Below, one piece after another: positions 39,577 to 53,482 of a DNA stretch of 64,000 nt (the first letter of the stretch is position 1; each line of letters begins with the position of its first letter). The position numbers and the translations under genes were made by a program. Under the pieces are notes generated by a model. That model ran no database searches. It was not told where the DNA came from and saw only the letters and a list, made by a program, of their open reading frames with translations. The DNA is taken from assembly GCA_030998015.1 (NCBI GenBank), contig JARWMV010000232.1:186001-250000 (forward strand), read 5' to 3'. This DNA comes from Ceratorhiza oryzae-sativae. Its lineage: Eukaryota > Basidiomycota > Agaricomycetes > Cantharellales > Ceratobasidiaceae.

Positions 39577-42500
39577 CTACTCAGAGTTCAGCACAACATT
39601 CCATCGAATTATACCTTTGGTCCAGTGGTCGTTGCCAGCGATGAAATCACCGCGCACGACCTTTCCGCGCTGTCGTACTATTTTGTCACTTTCCACCTTC
39701 ACATAGATACCTTCCACAGGGCCAGAATAAAAGCAGGACCTTTGTCCCACCATTTGCGCTAGTTCTTCGTTGGTCGGTATGGCATCGCGGACCTCCACCA
39801 AAGGTGTCAGGTCGATACCGTATTAGCAAGCAATGGACTGAGCACCGAACGAGAGGCAAAGGTATTCGTGGCACGATCAAACAAGTCGAATGCATAGAAC
39901 AACGTCCCAAGGGAGGTGTAAGCGATTGAATGCGTTGCTGCCATCCACTCTCCGTATAAGATATAGCGCTCGGGGAAAGTTTCATCGCGATCTAACACGG
40001 CATACAAGCCGTCACGATGGTCAGCAATCCACGCGTCCAGCCTTTTGAACTGGGCATGGTCCCCGGAATGTATATAATGCGAACGATTTTGAACTAGTAA
40101 CGATTTCGTCGCTGACAGCGAAAACCCGAGATTGGCTCCGTCTATTTTCTCGGTGATCAAGACTTTATCGCTGCTATGGAGTGGAGGAGGTAGATGGGGT
40201 TCAGCGACAACATCATCGTCTGTTACAGCCCCTAGATCGAGCAAGTGTCTCGTACGAGGGAATTTAAACAACCCAACCGGACAGAGTAGCTGACACAGCG
40301 CCATTGCTGCCTCAAAGCTCGTAACGTGTGCAAAGCCGTCGAAGCCTTCGGACTTCCAGCTACTAGCAGGCGGCTGAAAGCTTCGTTGCATAGAACCCAC
40401 AGCAGTGCGGATTCGGGGCCCGGGCGGCAGTGTAGGATGACACACGCGGTTCTGAGCCCTGTCTACACAGAGTTGCGAGTCATAGTCAAACCATACACAA
40501 ACCGGGTGCTGAGCCCACGAGGCAAGCTTGATCCATAGCCGGCGCTCATCGGAAGTTGGATTGCAGCGGTCTAGAATTGCTCGGGAACCGGGCAGACCAG
40601 CGCGGCCAATATCATTCTCACAAGTGGCCCTACTCCCGAATTCGTCCTGTGAGATGATTCGCCAGATAGGAGCTGGATTTCTCAGACCCTCGTGAGACTT
40701 GCCGACAACCCCCCCGCGCCGCAAGACAGATTGCGAGAACCAGGACTTGCCTGATCCAGGCAAGCCGCATAACACGAGGAGATCGGTGTTCGGCCCCACG
40801 GTGCCGTTTGTGAAGAGTGGGCTGGGCGGGGGCTCAGCCATTCGTGGCAAGAGCAAGCTGCGTCGTTTCCACAACGCACTAACCCAACTCTTTACGAAGT
40901 CTTCCTGTTGTGGGGTCTCGAGACTACCCGGCCTCATAAGACGTAACGCGTCAATTGCCTCGTTGGCCGACATAGCAGGTGTAGCTTCGCCAAACACAGC
41001 TTGTTCGGGAATTGGGACAAACCCAAATGCTGCAAGATAGCATGCTGCAACGGTTCCCGCTCGGCCCTTACCACCACCACAGTGTATGAGCACAGGTGAG
41101 CCACCTGGTTCACAGATACGTCTCAACACCAGATCCATCTGCTCTAGTGTTGGCGCTTGATAATTCGAGATTGGGATATGGGTGTGCCGAACATGCCCAG
41201 TCGAAGCCTGCTGAAACCAAACCTCCGGCAGCGGGGATTCTTCCGTCAATGTGATTACGTGACGAATACCAACATAAGAGGAAGCAATAGCTTCAATATC
41301 CGCCGCATTCCTTGGTGTCGACATAAGTGCGAGATAGAACGGCACTAGCCATCGGAAGAAACGTGGCAGAATATACTCGCGGATAGAATGATTTTTTGTG
41401 CTAGCATTGCGTTTTGGGTCCTCAGGAGTCGGAGACATGCAAGGACAGCAACCAAAGGCTCTTGGTCGATGTCGGGATTCTCCACATGTGCACTAAGTCT
41501 TTGTATTTTGGAGCCGATAGCACCCTTGGAATCGAACATAGAATCGTCAAGATCTTCTGAGTTTCCTGATGAGACTGCTTGCAAAGTGGATACTCGAACG
41601 CGGGACTCCAGACTCCGAGTTGGCCGGCCAGAGGCTTCCGTATTTTCGTACGCATATTGTACGCAGTTTCTGAGGGCAGGTGACCAGGGCTGACACAGAC
41701 AAGCTCGGGTGATTAACATTGTCGGTAATTCATCTAGTTCTCCGGACATGAAAACATGGCCCCAATCGGTGTGTTCCGCAGATCGACGAAGCTGGCGAAG
41801 GCAATATGAAAATATTCGGTCGGTCTTGAGTGTTCTTTATCTTTTGCATCACCCAAGTGAAGTCCCAAAGCGCATCCGAAGCTCAGCATAGCCAGTTTTC
41901 GCAGGCCGCGGTGAACGGAGACATCCCCTAGACAGACAAAGCTTCGAGAGGTGAGGGGAGGATGCGGCGAGACATTCTGCAGCAGATTGAGCGAGGAGTT
42001 CCTCGTTTTGAGCCAACAATCCGTAAGCAAATGATGCGAGGTATTCTTCCTTAGTGTGAATCAAAGCTCCCAGAGAAATGGTGCAAGGCTGTCGCTCAAG
42101 GTCCAGACTGTCTTTGTAGAGAATATGACGAAGCGAAGGTATGGATTCTGGGGTCCAGACCACGCTGCTAGGTCCCTGAAAATCGTGTTAAATACATTTC
42201 CCCCTAGAATCATGGACTTACTTTGTCGATTCCGTGCTCGTCCCCGGAAGTGAGCGTTATGTGGAATTGCTTCACTGGTAAGCCCAATTGGCTACGAAAC
42301 CTCTGCCCCAGCGCCCACACCACAGTAATCCAGTATACGCCTTTTTGGTTGCTCCCAAGTCCAAATGGAATCGGAGAGGAGCTCGGACGCTTCAAATCGT
42401 CATTTAGTTGGGTTAATCCTGGGACCGACTTTGAATCGTCAGAGGGGATGCTGCCAGAACCTCGTAACGACTGGAGCTCAGGTTTGCTAGCGACCGTTAT

Positions 42501-42635
42501 ATGGTATTCCCCATCTTTCAATTTGAGATTTTGTTCGCGGCGGAGCTGGGTCAATGTGACAACGAAATTCTGCGCAAGTGCATCAATTTCAGGGCCAAAC
42601 ACCCCCAGGTAACCGCGACACATGCGTATCTCCAT
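39577..42635 (-). CDS. Composite RNA-repair protein: 2H phosphoesterase, dual-specificity phosphatase, P-loop kinase and RNA ligase domains
   Basis: One minus-strand gene from ATG 42635 (MEIRMCRGYLGVFG). Domains in order: a 2H phosphoesterase with both HxT motifs (EYHITVA about 42500, QFHITLT about 42260); a helical middle region (42160-41350); a dual-specificity phosphatase with P-loop HCGGGKGRAGT (about 41080); a kinase with Walker A CGLPGSGKS (about 40755); and a nucleotidyl-transferase ligase with motif I KIDGAN (about 40140) and motifs IV/V EGIYVKVE and GKVVRG near the end. Such a set can trim cyclic phosphate, re-phosphorylate a 5' end and seal RNA. Single-base gaps break the frame near 41925 (G run shortened), 41775, about 41430 and 39818; the last separates the ligase C-terminus from the long ORF 39807-41438. 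The first intron (GTAAGT donor, about 42215-42170) is in frame. Confidence 0.75.
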
Positions 42636-42932
42636 TGACGCAACAAGTTGTATAGGGAAATATAAACAGAAAATTAGAAGTCGTGGCAACTGTTTTGTAA
42701 ACGGATTGGGCAAATTGACCCACGTGTTTTGGTTTGTGTGTCACTCTTACATATTACAATCCAAATATGCACCGACGTCAAGATGGCATTTAATTGACGG
42801 TCAACGGCCGGCGTTTCAAGTTTAATACGAGTTGGAAATACAGCACGCCTCACCAAACTTACGTGTAATTAAACATTTAGCATAAAGTTTCAATTCAACT
42901 CTGACGAATCGCGATAGTACATTCGGGTCAAT

Positions 42933-44415
42933 TCACTGATGGACAGCATTTTCTCCAAGGTTAACCCTTTGCTTGATACCAAGGAACTCCCTCCTGGATT
43001 TGCTCTTGGGATCAAGTATGGCTTCTCTCCCTGAAGAGTGTGCCGTTTAGTTGTTTCCGCAAGGCAAGTGGTACCGTGAGGGCTTACTAAAGAGACAACA
43101 CGGTTGCCAATACGACGAACCTGGTCGTAGTCGTACGTGGCGGTATGATATACGCTGCGGTTATCCCAGATGGCAATGTCATTCTGGGATAATAGTTGAA
43201 TCGTTAGCACAAGGATGGCAACCTGGGTATGGATGTACCTGCTCCACTTGAATCTTACTTGCAAATCGTGGTTTTGCTGGATTAGGCTAAATAAGTAGCT
43301 AGTGAAACGAGTAATGGGTAAGGTTGATAAATACGCTTATAAATAAAATAAACTTACGACAACAATGCGTCCGACTCATCCCTCGTAACTCCAATTATGC
43401 GCTTTGTAAATTCTGGGTTAACAAAGACGCTCTTCCATCCAGTCACAGGATTGGTGCTTTTTGACGTATCATGTTCAGAAGTAGTCTATCTGAGTTCTAG
43501 CTGAACCGCTCACCGAATCACAGGGTGAACGGCTTCAAGAGCATCTCCAAAGTTGCCTGGGGAGCCACGGATTTGATCACGCACAGAATACCCGTACGCC
43601 TTGGCGCATCACGGAAGAAGTGAGCCTCATGCGCGGCAGTAAGCGTCTCGAGGTACTTGGCGAAAGAAGGTGAAAGCCGGTCGTAGACCTCGTAACCCCT
43701 ATGCAAATTATCGGCTTTGAACATTCCTAATGCTGCCATAGCAACTTACGAAGCCCACAAGTGTCGCCGCCAGTCACATGTCCATTGAACTCTGGAAGAG
43801 TATGGAGCTTCAGGATCGCATAATCAGATGGAATGGGCTCGAAGGTAATATCTGCGTGCCAACCTCGGCTGGATGCAAGAATATTAGCAGGTTATGTCGG
43901 CCGCAACAACCAGACCCGTACCTTGCGAGTCGAGAAAAATCCGGGCGTGTATACCCAGCGCGACGCTCGCTCGAAATAACGCTAATTTCATCTCCAAGTT
44001 CCGCAGTGGTCTCGGTAAGGGGGTGAATATGCAACTTGGATGAATCCGGCTTGCCGCTGAGCTCCCCCAACGAGTGCCGAGCTGTTTCTGCTCGTCAATA
44101 GTAAGACTCTGGTTTCTAAAGAACGCAACACCGCGCTCGGAAACTACCAGCAGTCGTTGACATCAATTTATATGGGAGCATGTGAGAGAAACTCACTAAG
44201 AACAGCGAGATCTTTAATCAGGACATCAGAGTTCTCCGCCTTCAAAGATCAGCGAGCTGGACATCACGGCCGAATTCAGTACCAATTGTCGGAGTAAGAT
44301 CTTGTTTCTCGAGTTTTTCAAGGGAGCCAGATGATCGAATAGGAGCAGGCGATCCAGTGAGTGAAAGGGAGGCCAACACTTGCGACACAGTCTTGTTTAA
44401 CGTTTGAGTAGTCAT
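42933..44415 (-). CDS. TauD/TfdA-family 2-oxoglutarate-dependent dioxygenase
   Basis: Starts at ATG 44415 (MTTQTLNKTVSQVLASLSL). Conserved pieces: TPTIGTEFGRDVQLADL, VSERGVAFFRNQ, KLHIHPLTET, the iron-binding HxD in RGWHADITFEPIPSDYA, GWKSVFVNPEFTKRI, and the distal part QVRFKWS then NDIAIWDNRSVYHTATYDY (second iron-binding His) and a C-terminal Arg region. The enzyme uses Fe(II) and 2-oxoglutarate to hydroxylate small sulfonates or related substrates; the substrate cannot be told from sequence. Frame is lost by one base near 44252, near 44085 and near 43015 (GG to G). The stop at 42933 assumes the last of these is an error. It lies 298 bp downstream of the RNA-repair start, same strand. Confidence 0.8.
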
Positions 44416-44831
44416 TTTCCAAAGTAAGGAATCAATAAAAGTAGGAAGCTGAGAGAGATAACAGACGACGGGGAAGTAACGATTCCTTGTCTGAAATTTA
44501 TAGTTGGGAAGCCGCGAGCAGGATGACGTGCTCAATGGCGATTTGGGTATCTCGCACTGCGTATAACATAGCCTCCACCCATCGGGAGCTCCCAATCACA
44601 TAGGTTAACCAGCCGGCCGAAGGTTCTCTCATGCTGATAAGGAAATATCTGGCGTGCGATGGCGCAATAGAAGGTGGTTATGGCCAGGCAGGAGAGACTC
44701 ATGACGCCACTACCTGCTGACTGTAGCTGACCGTAACGCAGCAATCTTTCTTCTGCAAATTTCCGTACAGAGAAGTCAAGTGATTACAACAAATGTGACA
44801 TAAATAACTACGATACATCACCTCGACTCAC

Positions 44832-46317
<1,486 letters not shown>

Positions 46318-46539
46318 GCCTGAAATTTTTAGACCAATTGATAGGCAAATAGTGCGTCAGGGGATGGCAGATTTGTTAAATCCTCGTGTGGTAGTCGTTG
46401 GGTGGTCGTGGTTTAGTGGAGGCGATGATGGATTCAAGGGTTGAGTGTCACGTGGGATTTTCACACGGCTCCACGCACGCCATCCTTGCTGAGGTGTGCA
46501 GGCGCCAAGACAGGTATCGGTCAGTGTACTTTAAAATAA

Positions 46540-47002
46540 TTAGAAGATCTGGCTATTCAGATACAATATCAATCAGTGCACCCCCTGTCCACTTGGTATT
46601 GCTGGGACATTCAAATATTCAAAATGTCCATGCTGTCAAAAACAGCTGTTAACTTTGAACCATCATCCACCAAACTGTATGGGTGCCTATCTGCTTTCTC
46701 CAAATCCAACTAAGTTGAATTTGCCATCTCCACTTACAGCAGCATATCCAAAGTGCCACATTATGAAAACCCACCAAGGTTTGTGCTGAAATATCCTGAC
46801 CCAGTGATCTAGAATGTAGAGTGACTCACCACATATACCTTAATGTCTGCTTTGGTTTTTTTTTGCTTCCATGGTACATATAGGCTTGCTGGTGTTATGT
46901 TTGTCCTATGATTCCTATCCAATAGGCAAAGGCACTTAACCTTTGACTAGCCAAATTCTCATGGATACCATACACAGTACATTCAAGCAGCTCAAGTAAT
47001 GC
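46540..47002. repeat. CpG-free unidentified repeat-like DNA
   Basis: From about 46540 leftward-to-rightward the sequence abruptly loses CpG dinucleotides (none seen between about 46630 and 47002), unlike the ArfGAP promoter just before it. That is the signature of old methylated repeat DNA. I cannot assign a family. It ends at the sharp start of the family A LTR at 47003. Confidence 0.4.
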
Positions 47003-48315
47003 TGTTATGGGTCAGGGTACACTTGGATATCTAGAGCTTGGGAAAATGTAGATATGTTAGTATACACTAATTGTACTCAATACTTCTTAGACTAGAGTAA
47101 GAAGGCTCAAAGTAGTTGCAACACAATCAAGCAACACTCAAGGCAGTCTCAATCTTTCACAGTGTAAACTGACTAATTTATAGGTATAAAGAGCAAGACT
47201 ACTATGGTCAGGTTCCCTTAGATATCTTAAATGTAGTTCAGCCCTAGTTGCTTGGACTAACTGATACTAATCTTAATACTACACTTAAGCAATAGCTTAT
47301 AGGATAGATGGTGGGCTGCCTAATGCATGTACTTCCTCAGCTACAGGTACTTAGATTTCCTCTAATAGCTGGTACTTAATGTCAGACTCAATCAGGCAAT
47401 ATTGTATCCTTATATAACTCTGTATATAAGATACAATGACTCAGACAGTATATAACTAATATGGTACTTTATTCCTCAGTACTAGTTATATAAGAAATCA
47501 CACACAGATAAGAGAAATAGAAATAGAAAAGAAACCAATAACCAGTCTGGGTTGAGTAAGAGTAGGAGGGAGAGGTGGTCTGGAAGGGCCTCAGAGGAGG
47601 TCCTTTTATACCCTGAGGAGGGCATTCCAGAGCCAAATAGATGCACACATGCCAGTGCAATCATCAAAAGAGGGTACTGCTATACTTGGGGTACACCCTA
47701 GCCCAGTATAGGATAAGAGAGTAAAGACAGGGTGTGGATCAAAGGCATTGATGCATCTGAGACCTGCTATTGGCTTGTAGATCATATTATCATAGTATAT
47801 ACATGTAATGAACAGAGGCTACATCTCAGTGAGTCATAAATTGAGTCAGAGAAGCTTCTGGATCAATTTGGAAGACTCTCCTGACTCACTGGAGTCATTA
47901 GATCTTGATTGATGGTCCAGTAAGATTCTAATGATCTCTGGGCCATTCTGGCATGAGGATCCAGTGGATCACAACGATCTTTGGGCAGCAGATACCGCCA
48001 AATATTAGCTATCAATAGAGCATAAGATCACTTTGATAGTGTAAGTAGTGGCTGAGATATGAGTGGTGTGATGTTGTAATCAATTTCTCCTGATAAGAGG
48101 AAATATTGCAACCTCTATATCTCTCTGAGTTCTTAAGTTAAAATCATGATAAAATATGTGTTGGAAAGAGGAGATTTTGTACTATTTAATGTAAGACAAA
48201 TAGTACAAATTCAGATGCATACAAATTCAAGTATTTCACAAATTAATTACAGAGGCATTGCTTGAGGTTGGCAGAGCAGACTAAATTAATAGAAAAACAT
48301 TAGTGATCCATAACA
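47003..48315 (-). repeat. Family A solo LTR, copy A1 (antisense orientation)
   Basis: 1313 bp with ends TGTTATGG and CCATAACA. Nearly collinear with copies at 56433-57734 and (inverted) 60072-61375. In the sense direction of the family (minus strand here) it carries a TATAAAAG box and downstream AATAAA. Copy A1 has lost many CpG sites by transition compared with the younger copies. The 5 bp on either side (AATGC and TAAGC) do not match, so it is not a simple insertion. Confidence 0.85.
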
Positions 48316-48353
48316 TAAGCTCTAGATATTCAAGTCTACCCTGACCCATAACA
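48316..48353 (+). repeat. 38-bp remnant of an inverted family A LTR
   Basis: The sequence is the terminal 38 bp of family A in the orientation opposite to A1, abutting A1 directly. It ends CATAACA at 48353, followed by gypsy coding sequence. This makes a head-on junction of two LTR ends. Confidence 0.75.
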
Positions 48354-50279
48354 GCCTTAGTCTCTTCTTGGATTTCTTTGAGGTGTTTGGTGTATTGATC
48401 AGCAGCAGGTACCTGGCTTTCTTTGGTATCACCCACAGTGAAGTCTGGGTTATAACCATAGCATGCAAAGAATGGTGAGTGTTTTGATCTGGAGTGCTTC
48501 CCATTATTGTATGCAAATTCCACCATAGGCAAAGCTGCAACCCAATCCATCCATCTATGATTTATATAGTGGCAAAGCTAGATTTTGACAAATTGGTTTA
48601 GTCTTTTGCTTTGCCTGTCAACCTGTGGTCTATATGCTGTAGAGTAATGTGGTTCAATATTTAGGTGTTTGTACAGTTGGCAGAGGAACTTGGCATTGAA
48701 GTTGGGACCTTGATTGGATATGGTTTTGCAGGGTAATCTGTGTAATTTCCAGACAAAATTTACAAATAGATTTGCAACATCTACAGCAGTGGCCCCCAAG
48801 TGTGTAGGAATAAAGTGTGTCATTTTCAATAATCAATCCACTACTGTGAGTATTGCATTGTATCCTTCTGACATTGGTAATCTGGTAATCAAGTCATAAG
48901 TGATTTCCTCCCATGGTTTATTTGGTAAGTCTATGGGTTGGAGGAGACCAGGAGGGGCTTGATTTGAGTGTTTGTTTTGGATACACAAGTTGCATGCCTG
49001 TATATAGTTGACAACAGATTTCTTCATTCCAGACCAATAGTAATCTCAAGATAAGAGATGTAATGTCCTGAAATGCCCTGGGTGCCCTGCTGCAGGATTG
49101 TCATGTTGGCTTTCTATGACAGCTTGTCTGATTTGGTATGTATATGTGGTTGTGGTAGTACAACAAGTCATCTTCTAGACACCAGCCTCTAACCAGAATG
49201 TTTTCCTTGAGGGACTTGAGGATCTTGGCTATGGACTTATCATCTGGTAATACATCCCTTATTATGTCATTGAGGGAATGGTGTGTAAGAATTGCCAAAA
49301 TGAAAGGCTCAGGGCTGATAAGCAGCAGGATTTCACCCCCCTCTTTAGCTGCCTCTCTCCAGAGTGATTCCTGGCAAGATAGGATATCTGCTTTGCCATT
49401 TTGTGCCCCTTTTCTGTACTTGATTCTATAGTTATAGTTGGCCAGGAAGCCCATCCACCTTGCTTGCCTTTGGTTTAAGTCCCTTTTTGTTTGGAAGAAC
49501 TCTAGATTTTTATGATCTGAGAGTACTATGATTGGGATTTCTGAACCTTCCAGCAGGTGATGCCATTTTTTGAATGCTCTTATCATGGCTAGTAACTGCT
49601 TGTCATGTATGTCATAGTTACATTCAGCCAGTGATAGAGTTTTGGAATAGAAGGCAACTGGGCACAGTTTTCCATCTTTGCCATACTGGTTAAGGATGGC
49701 CCCAGTGGCAAATTTGGGTGTGTTGCACTCCAGTATGAACTCCATTGTGACATCTGGTTGGATTAGGACTGGGGATTCAATTAGGGCTTTTTTCAGAATT
49801 TGGAAAGACACTTCCTCATTCTTGCCCCATTGCCAAGGAACACCTTTCTGCAGGAGTTGGTACATAGGCCATGCTCTACCCACAAACTCCTCCACAAATT
49901 GGCAATAGCAATTGAAAAATCCTAGTGCTTCCTGAACTTCTTTTACATTGCATGGTGTTTCCCAGTTAACTGCTTCTATGGCCTTTTTAGGATCTGTTTT
50001 AGCCCCTTCACTGTTTGCAATTACACCCAGATACTCCACTTCAGAAGTGCTAAAAACACATTTTTCCAGGTTGCAGTATAGCTGGTGCTTCCTAAGTCTG
50101 AATAGTACTTCCCAGATGTGTTTTGCATGGTCTTCAGGATTTTTGGAAAATATCAATATGTTGTCAAGGTAGACAATGACCAACACATCCAATAGGTCCC
50201 TGAAGATTTCATTCATGAAGTTTTGGAATGTGGCTGGGGCATTGTATAGGCTGAAAGGCATGACCAAGTATTTGAATAG
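48354..50279 (-). mobile_element. Ty3/gypsy fragment B (partial RT, RNase H, integrase)
   Basis: Minus-strand coding remnant. It begins within reverse transcriptase (KYLVMPFSLYNAPATFQNF, active-site box VIVYLDNILIFS), runs through RNase H (ECNTPKFATGAI, DKQLLAMIRAFKKW) and into integrase (CNLCIQNKHS zinc part, DLITRLPMSEGYNAIL, FVWKLHRLPCKTISNQG). Both ends are cut by family A LTRs; gag, protease and the N-terminal half of RT are absent. Stops interrupt the integrase. CpG is strongly depleted, and several Arg positions have become Cys or Gln, as expected from CpG decay. Confidence 0.88.
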
Positions 50280-50820
50280 TGTTATGGATCACTCATGTTT
50301 TTTCTATTAATTTAGTCTGCTCTGCCAACCTCAAGCAATGCCTCTGTAATTAATTTGTGAAATACTTGAATTTGTATGCATCTGAATTTGTACTATTTGT
50401 CTTACATTAAATAGTACAAAATCTCCTCTTTCCAACACATATTTTATCATGATTTTAACTTAAGAACTCAGAGAGATATAGAGGTTGCAATATTTCCTCT
50501 TATCAGGAGAAATTGATTACAACATCACACCACTCATATCTCAGCCACTACTTACACTATCAAAGTAATCTTATGCTCTATTGATAGCTAATCTTTGGCG
50601 GTATCTGCTGCCCAAAGATCGTTGTGATCCACTGGATCCTCATGCCAGAATGGCCCAGAGATCATTAGAATCTTACTGGACCATCAATCAAGATCTAATG
50701 ACTCCAGTGAGTCAGGAGAGTCTTCCAAATTGATCCAGAAGCTTCTCTGACTCAATTTATGACTCACTGAGATGTAGCCTCTGTTCATTACATGTATATA
50801 CTATGATAATATGATCTACA
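50280..50820 (+). repeat. Family A LTR, copy A2, left part (split by element C)
   Basis: Starts TGTTATGGATCACT at 50280, directly after gypsy B RT sequence, and runs to the CTACA target site of element C at 50816-50820. The continuation resumes at 63673. CpG-depleted like A1. Confidence 0.88.
50816..50820 (+). repeat. Left 5-bp target-site duplication (CTACA) of element C
   Basis: CTACA precedes the 5' LTR and is repeated at 63668-63672 after the 3' LTR. The uninterrupted sequence is visible in copy A4 (GATCTACAAGCCAATAG near 60605). Confidence 0.92.
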
Positions 50821-51397
50821 TGTTATGACCTGCCTAGCAGACATAACCTAACAACCAAATATTGTACAGATTTATGGCATTTTTCCCGAAGCGGAACAAA
50901 CCATAAACAGGATCACGTGATCTTGGCGCTTACCAACGATTAAGCGCCGGTGGTTACCCTGAACTCGCTCCAGCGTTTCTCTCCCATGTTACCTGGAGCG
51001 AGGAGCGAGTTGTCACGTGACCTCGGCGCTTATTCAGCGATTAAGCGCCGGGTGCTAAGTCCAAAGAGGTCACATGACCCTCGGACCTCACGCGGCTCTA
51101 TAAGATTCGGAGCTGCACAAACTTAAGACAAACAATTACCTAACCCATAGTACTGTACATAACTTACACCTACTGCGGAGTGTGCTTAGATAATACATCT
51201 GCAGCCACTGCAGCCACAGGTATATATAAGGAGGATAAAGCAAGACTGGATGCCTCAGCTTGCTTTATCTTGTCAACCACCATAGACCATAACAAAACAC
51301 TGTAACTAGAACGCTCAATACATACCGCATAGCACCAAACTGTAAACGCAGCCACTACTTAAGTGCTCCACAAGGGAGCCTCCAGAGGGTCACAACA
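50821..51397 (+). repeat. 5' LTR of element C
   Basis: 577 bp, TGTTATGACC to CACAACA. Contains TCACGTGA at 50913 and 51013, TCACATGA at 51070, two GC-rich inverted repeats built on GGCGCTTA/TAAGCGCC, and CTCTATAAGA (TATA-like) near 51096. Confidence 0.92.
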
Positions 51398-51518
51398 TTA
51401 TAAAGCAAGCTCTTAACTTAACTAGTGGCGAACATAAGTATACTGCACAGATACTAAGGGCTGAGTACACGAGAAAACCAGCTAACTCCTGTGATACATA
51501 AGAGAACACAAAGAAACT

Positions 51519-53352
51519 ATGTCACAGAGACCACAAACTCAATCTCAAAGCAGAGTGGCAAATAGTAGGCCACAATCACCCAAACCCATTGCTTCCCCAG
51601 AGGCGGAAGGTAACCCAGATGAGACCCTCCAAGGAATGCCAGGGGGGTTGCCACAAAACCCACGACCAGTGGCTCAACCCAACCCCACTCGGGCCCCCAT
51701 CTTGGGAGGGGAAATAGGGGGAATACCACTCCGCAGCCCTCAACCGCCAATTCACCTGATAAATCCAGACCCAGAAGATATCTCAAATCCAGAGAGGGAT
51801 GAGGTAGAAGATATGACCCGAACCATATAAACAAGGCACGGCCTTGGCGGAAGAGGCAAGGACACAACCCCAGCCAGGTCCCGGAACCATAGCCACTGCC
51901 AACCCTATTCACACCATTGCCACAGCCATCAGGGCGGGGCTCAAGGAACTTAGAGACAATAATCATAGGGAACTAGAAAAGGCAATCACAGGTATAAATC
52001 AGTGTCAAATATCACTAACCCGACAAGAAGGAAACGTGGACTGGATGGTAAGGTCAATGGAAACATCCAACAAAAATGTCCTCTATGTGGCAAAGAACCA
52101 GGACGACCTAAAAGCAGAAATGGGGAACCTGATAAAAGAATTAAAGGACATCTCCATGGAAATAAACCGGGTACTGGGAATGCAAGAGCGAAAGCTCGAA
52201 AGCTTAGAGAAGAAAACCGAAAACACAGGGGAGATCCTAATCGCACTAGAACAACGGGTAACCGATCTAGGAAATGAGCTCCGGAAAACAACTGAAGCAG
52301 GAAGGCCAAGGGAAAGGACAGAAGAAACCAGGGGAAGAACTAGGGTGGTCATAGGAAGCCCCTCACGATCCCCCTCAGCCTCCCCAGTACGAACACCCTT
52401 TCTGGGAAGAACCTTCCAGGCTGAGTCCACAATAAGACCCCGAACAGAACCTCCATCCCAAGCAAACCAACCTACCCTTGCTGCAAACCACACTCCTAAG
52501 GAGGCGAGACTAGGGAGACCCAGCAAATTTAATGGGAAAAAGGGGAAGGAAGCAGAGAACTTCATAATCAGCATGGAACTTTTCTTTGCTGACTATGACG
52601 AATCAGCCTTTGATGACCGAAAAAAGATATCTGCTGTGCTAATGAACATGGAGGATGGGGAAGCAGCAAACTGGGCACAACCTTACCGCCGGAAACTACT
52701 AGCAGGCGAACACACAGGTATTCTTGCATCCTGGAAGGATTTCAGGAAGGGATTCCTGGATGCTTTTAATGACCCAGTCATAAAGGAAAAGACCATCCGG
52801 AAACTAAGGAAATTAACACAGACCAAGAGTGCATTGGATTATGCTACCCAATTCCGGATCCTGATCCAAGAGGTAGACTGGAACCAGGAAGCCCTCAAGG
52901 ACCAATTCAGGGAAGGGTTAAAACCCGAAGTACGACAAGAGATCTTAAGGATTGAAGTACTGGCAAATGAGGCTGAAGGTCCATCATATACCTTAGATCA
53001 ATTAATTGACTTTGCCTGCAAAATGGATGACATGCAGTTTGCAAACCAGAAAATGAATACAAGGACCAGCAACTCATCAAATTCAACCTGGGCACCAGCG
53101 AAATACAAACAAGGGGGGAACAAGCCTTTAGGGACCAGCGGCAAACAGGGGAATACCCAAACCAACAACATGGTAAGGATACCAAACAGTGAAAAGGACA
53201 GGCGAAGGAAAGAAGGACTCTGTATCAAATGCGGTAAATCAGGGCATGTCCTGAAGGAGTGCCGAGGCCAGTGGACCTACGACAAAGCTAAGATACAAGG
53301 GAAGGCCAGCAGACAAGTTGAGGAAGAAAGCAGCTCTGAGTCGGAAAACTAA
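51519..53352 (+). CDS. gag: gag of element C
   Basis: An ATG at 51519 opens a Pro/Gln-rich N-terminal segment that stops at 51830; the main gag frame continues from about 51816 to 53352. The body has a coiled-coil region (KELRDNNHRELEKAI to KLESLEKKTENTGEIL), a retrotransposon gag domain (PSKFNGKKGKEAENFI, WAQPYRRKLLAG, DFRKGFLDAFND) and a CCHC zinc knuckle CIKCGKSGHVLKEC near the C-terminus. It forms the particle and binds element RNA. The change of frame near 51816-51830 needs +1 or -2 and may be error or decay. Confidence 0.85.
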
Positions 53353-53482
53353 TTGGTCCTACCACTTCCATGTTGGAGGACCCCAATATAACCCCTACCG
53401 CAGATGTATGTTACCTCAAGAAGTCTAGTAATCAATCAATAATATACACTACGGTAGAGGGAATCATGGAACCAGCTAAACG

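Noticed and set aside
47469..47667. Short ORFs repeated in each family A copy (starting MMIALAC or MHWH)
   Set aside because: They lie within non-coding LTR sequence around the TATA box and recur only because the LTR is repeated.
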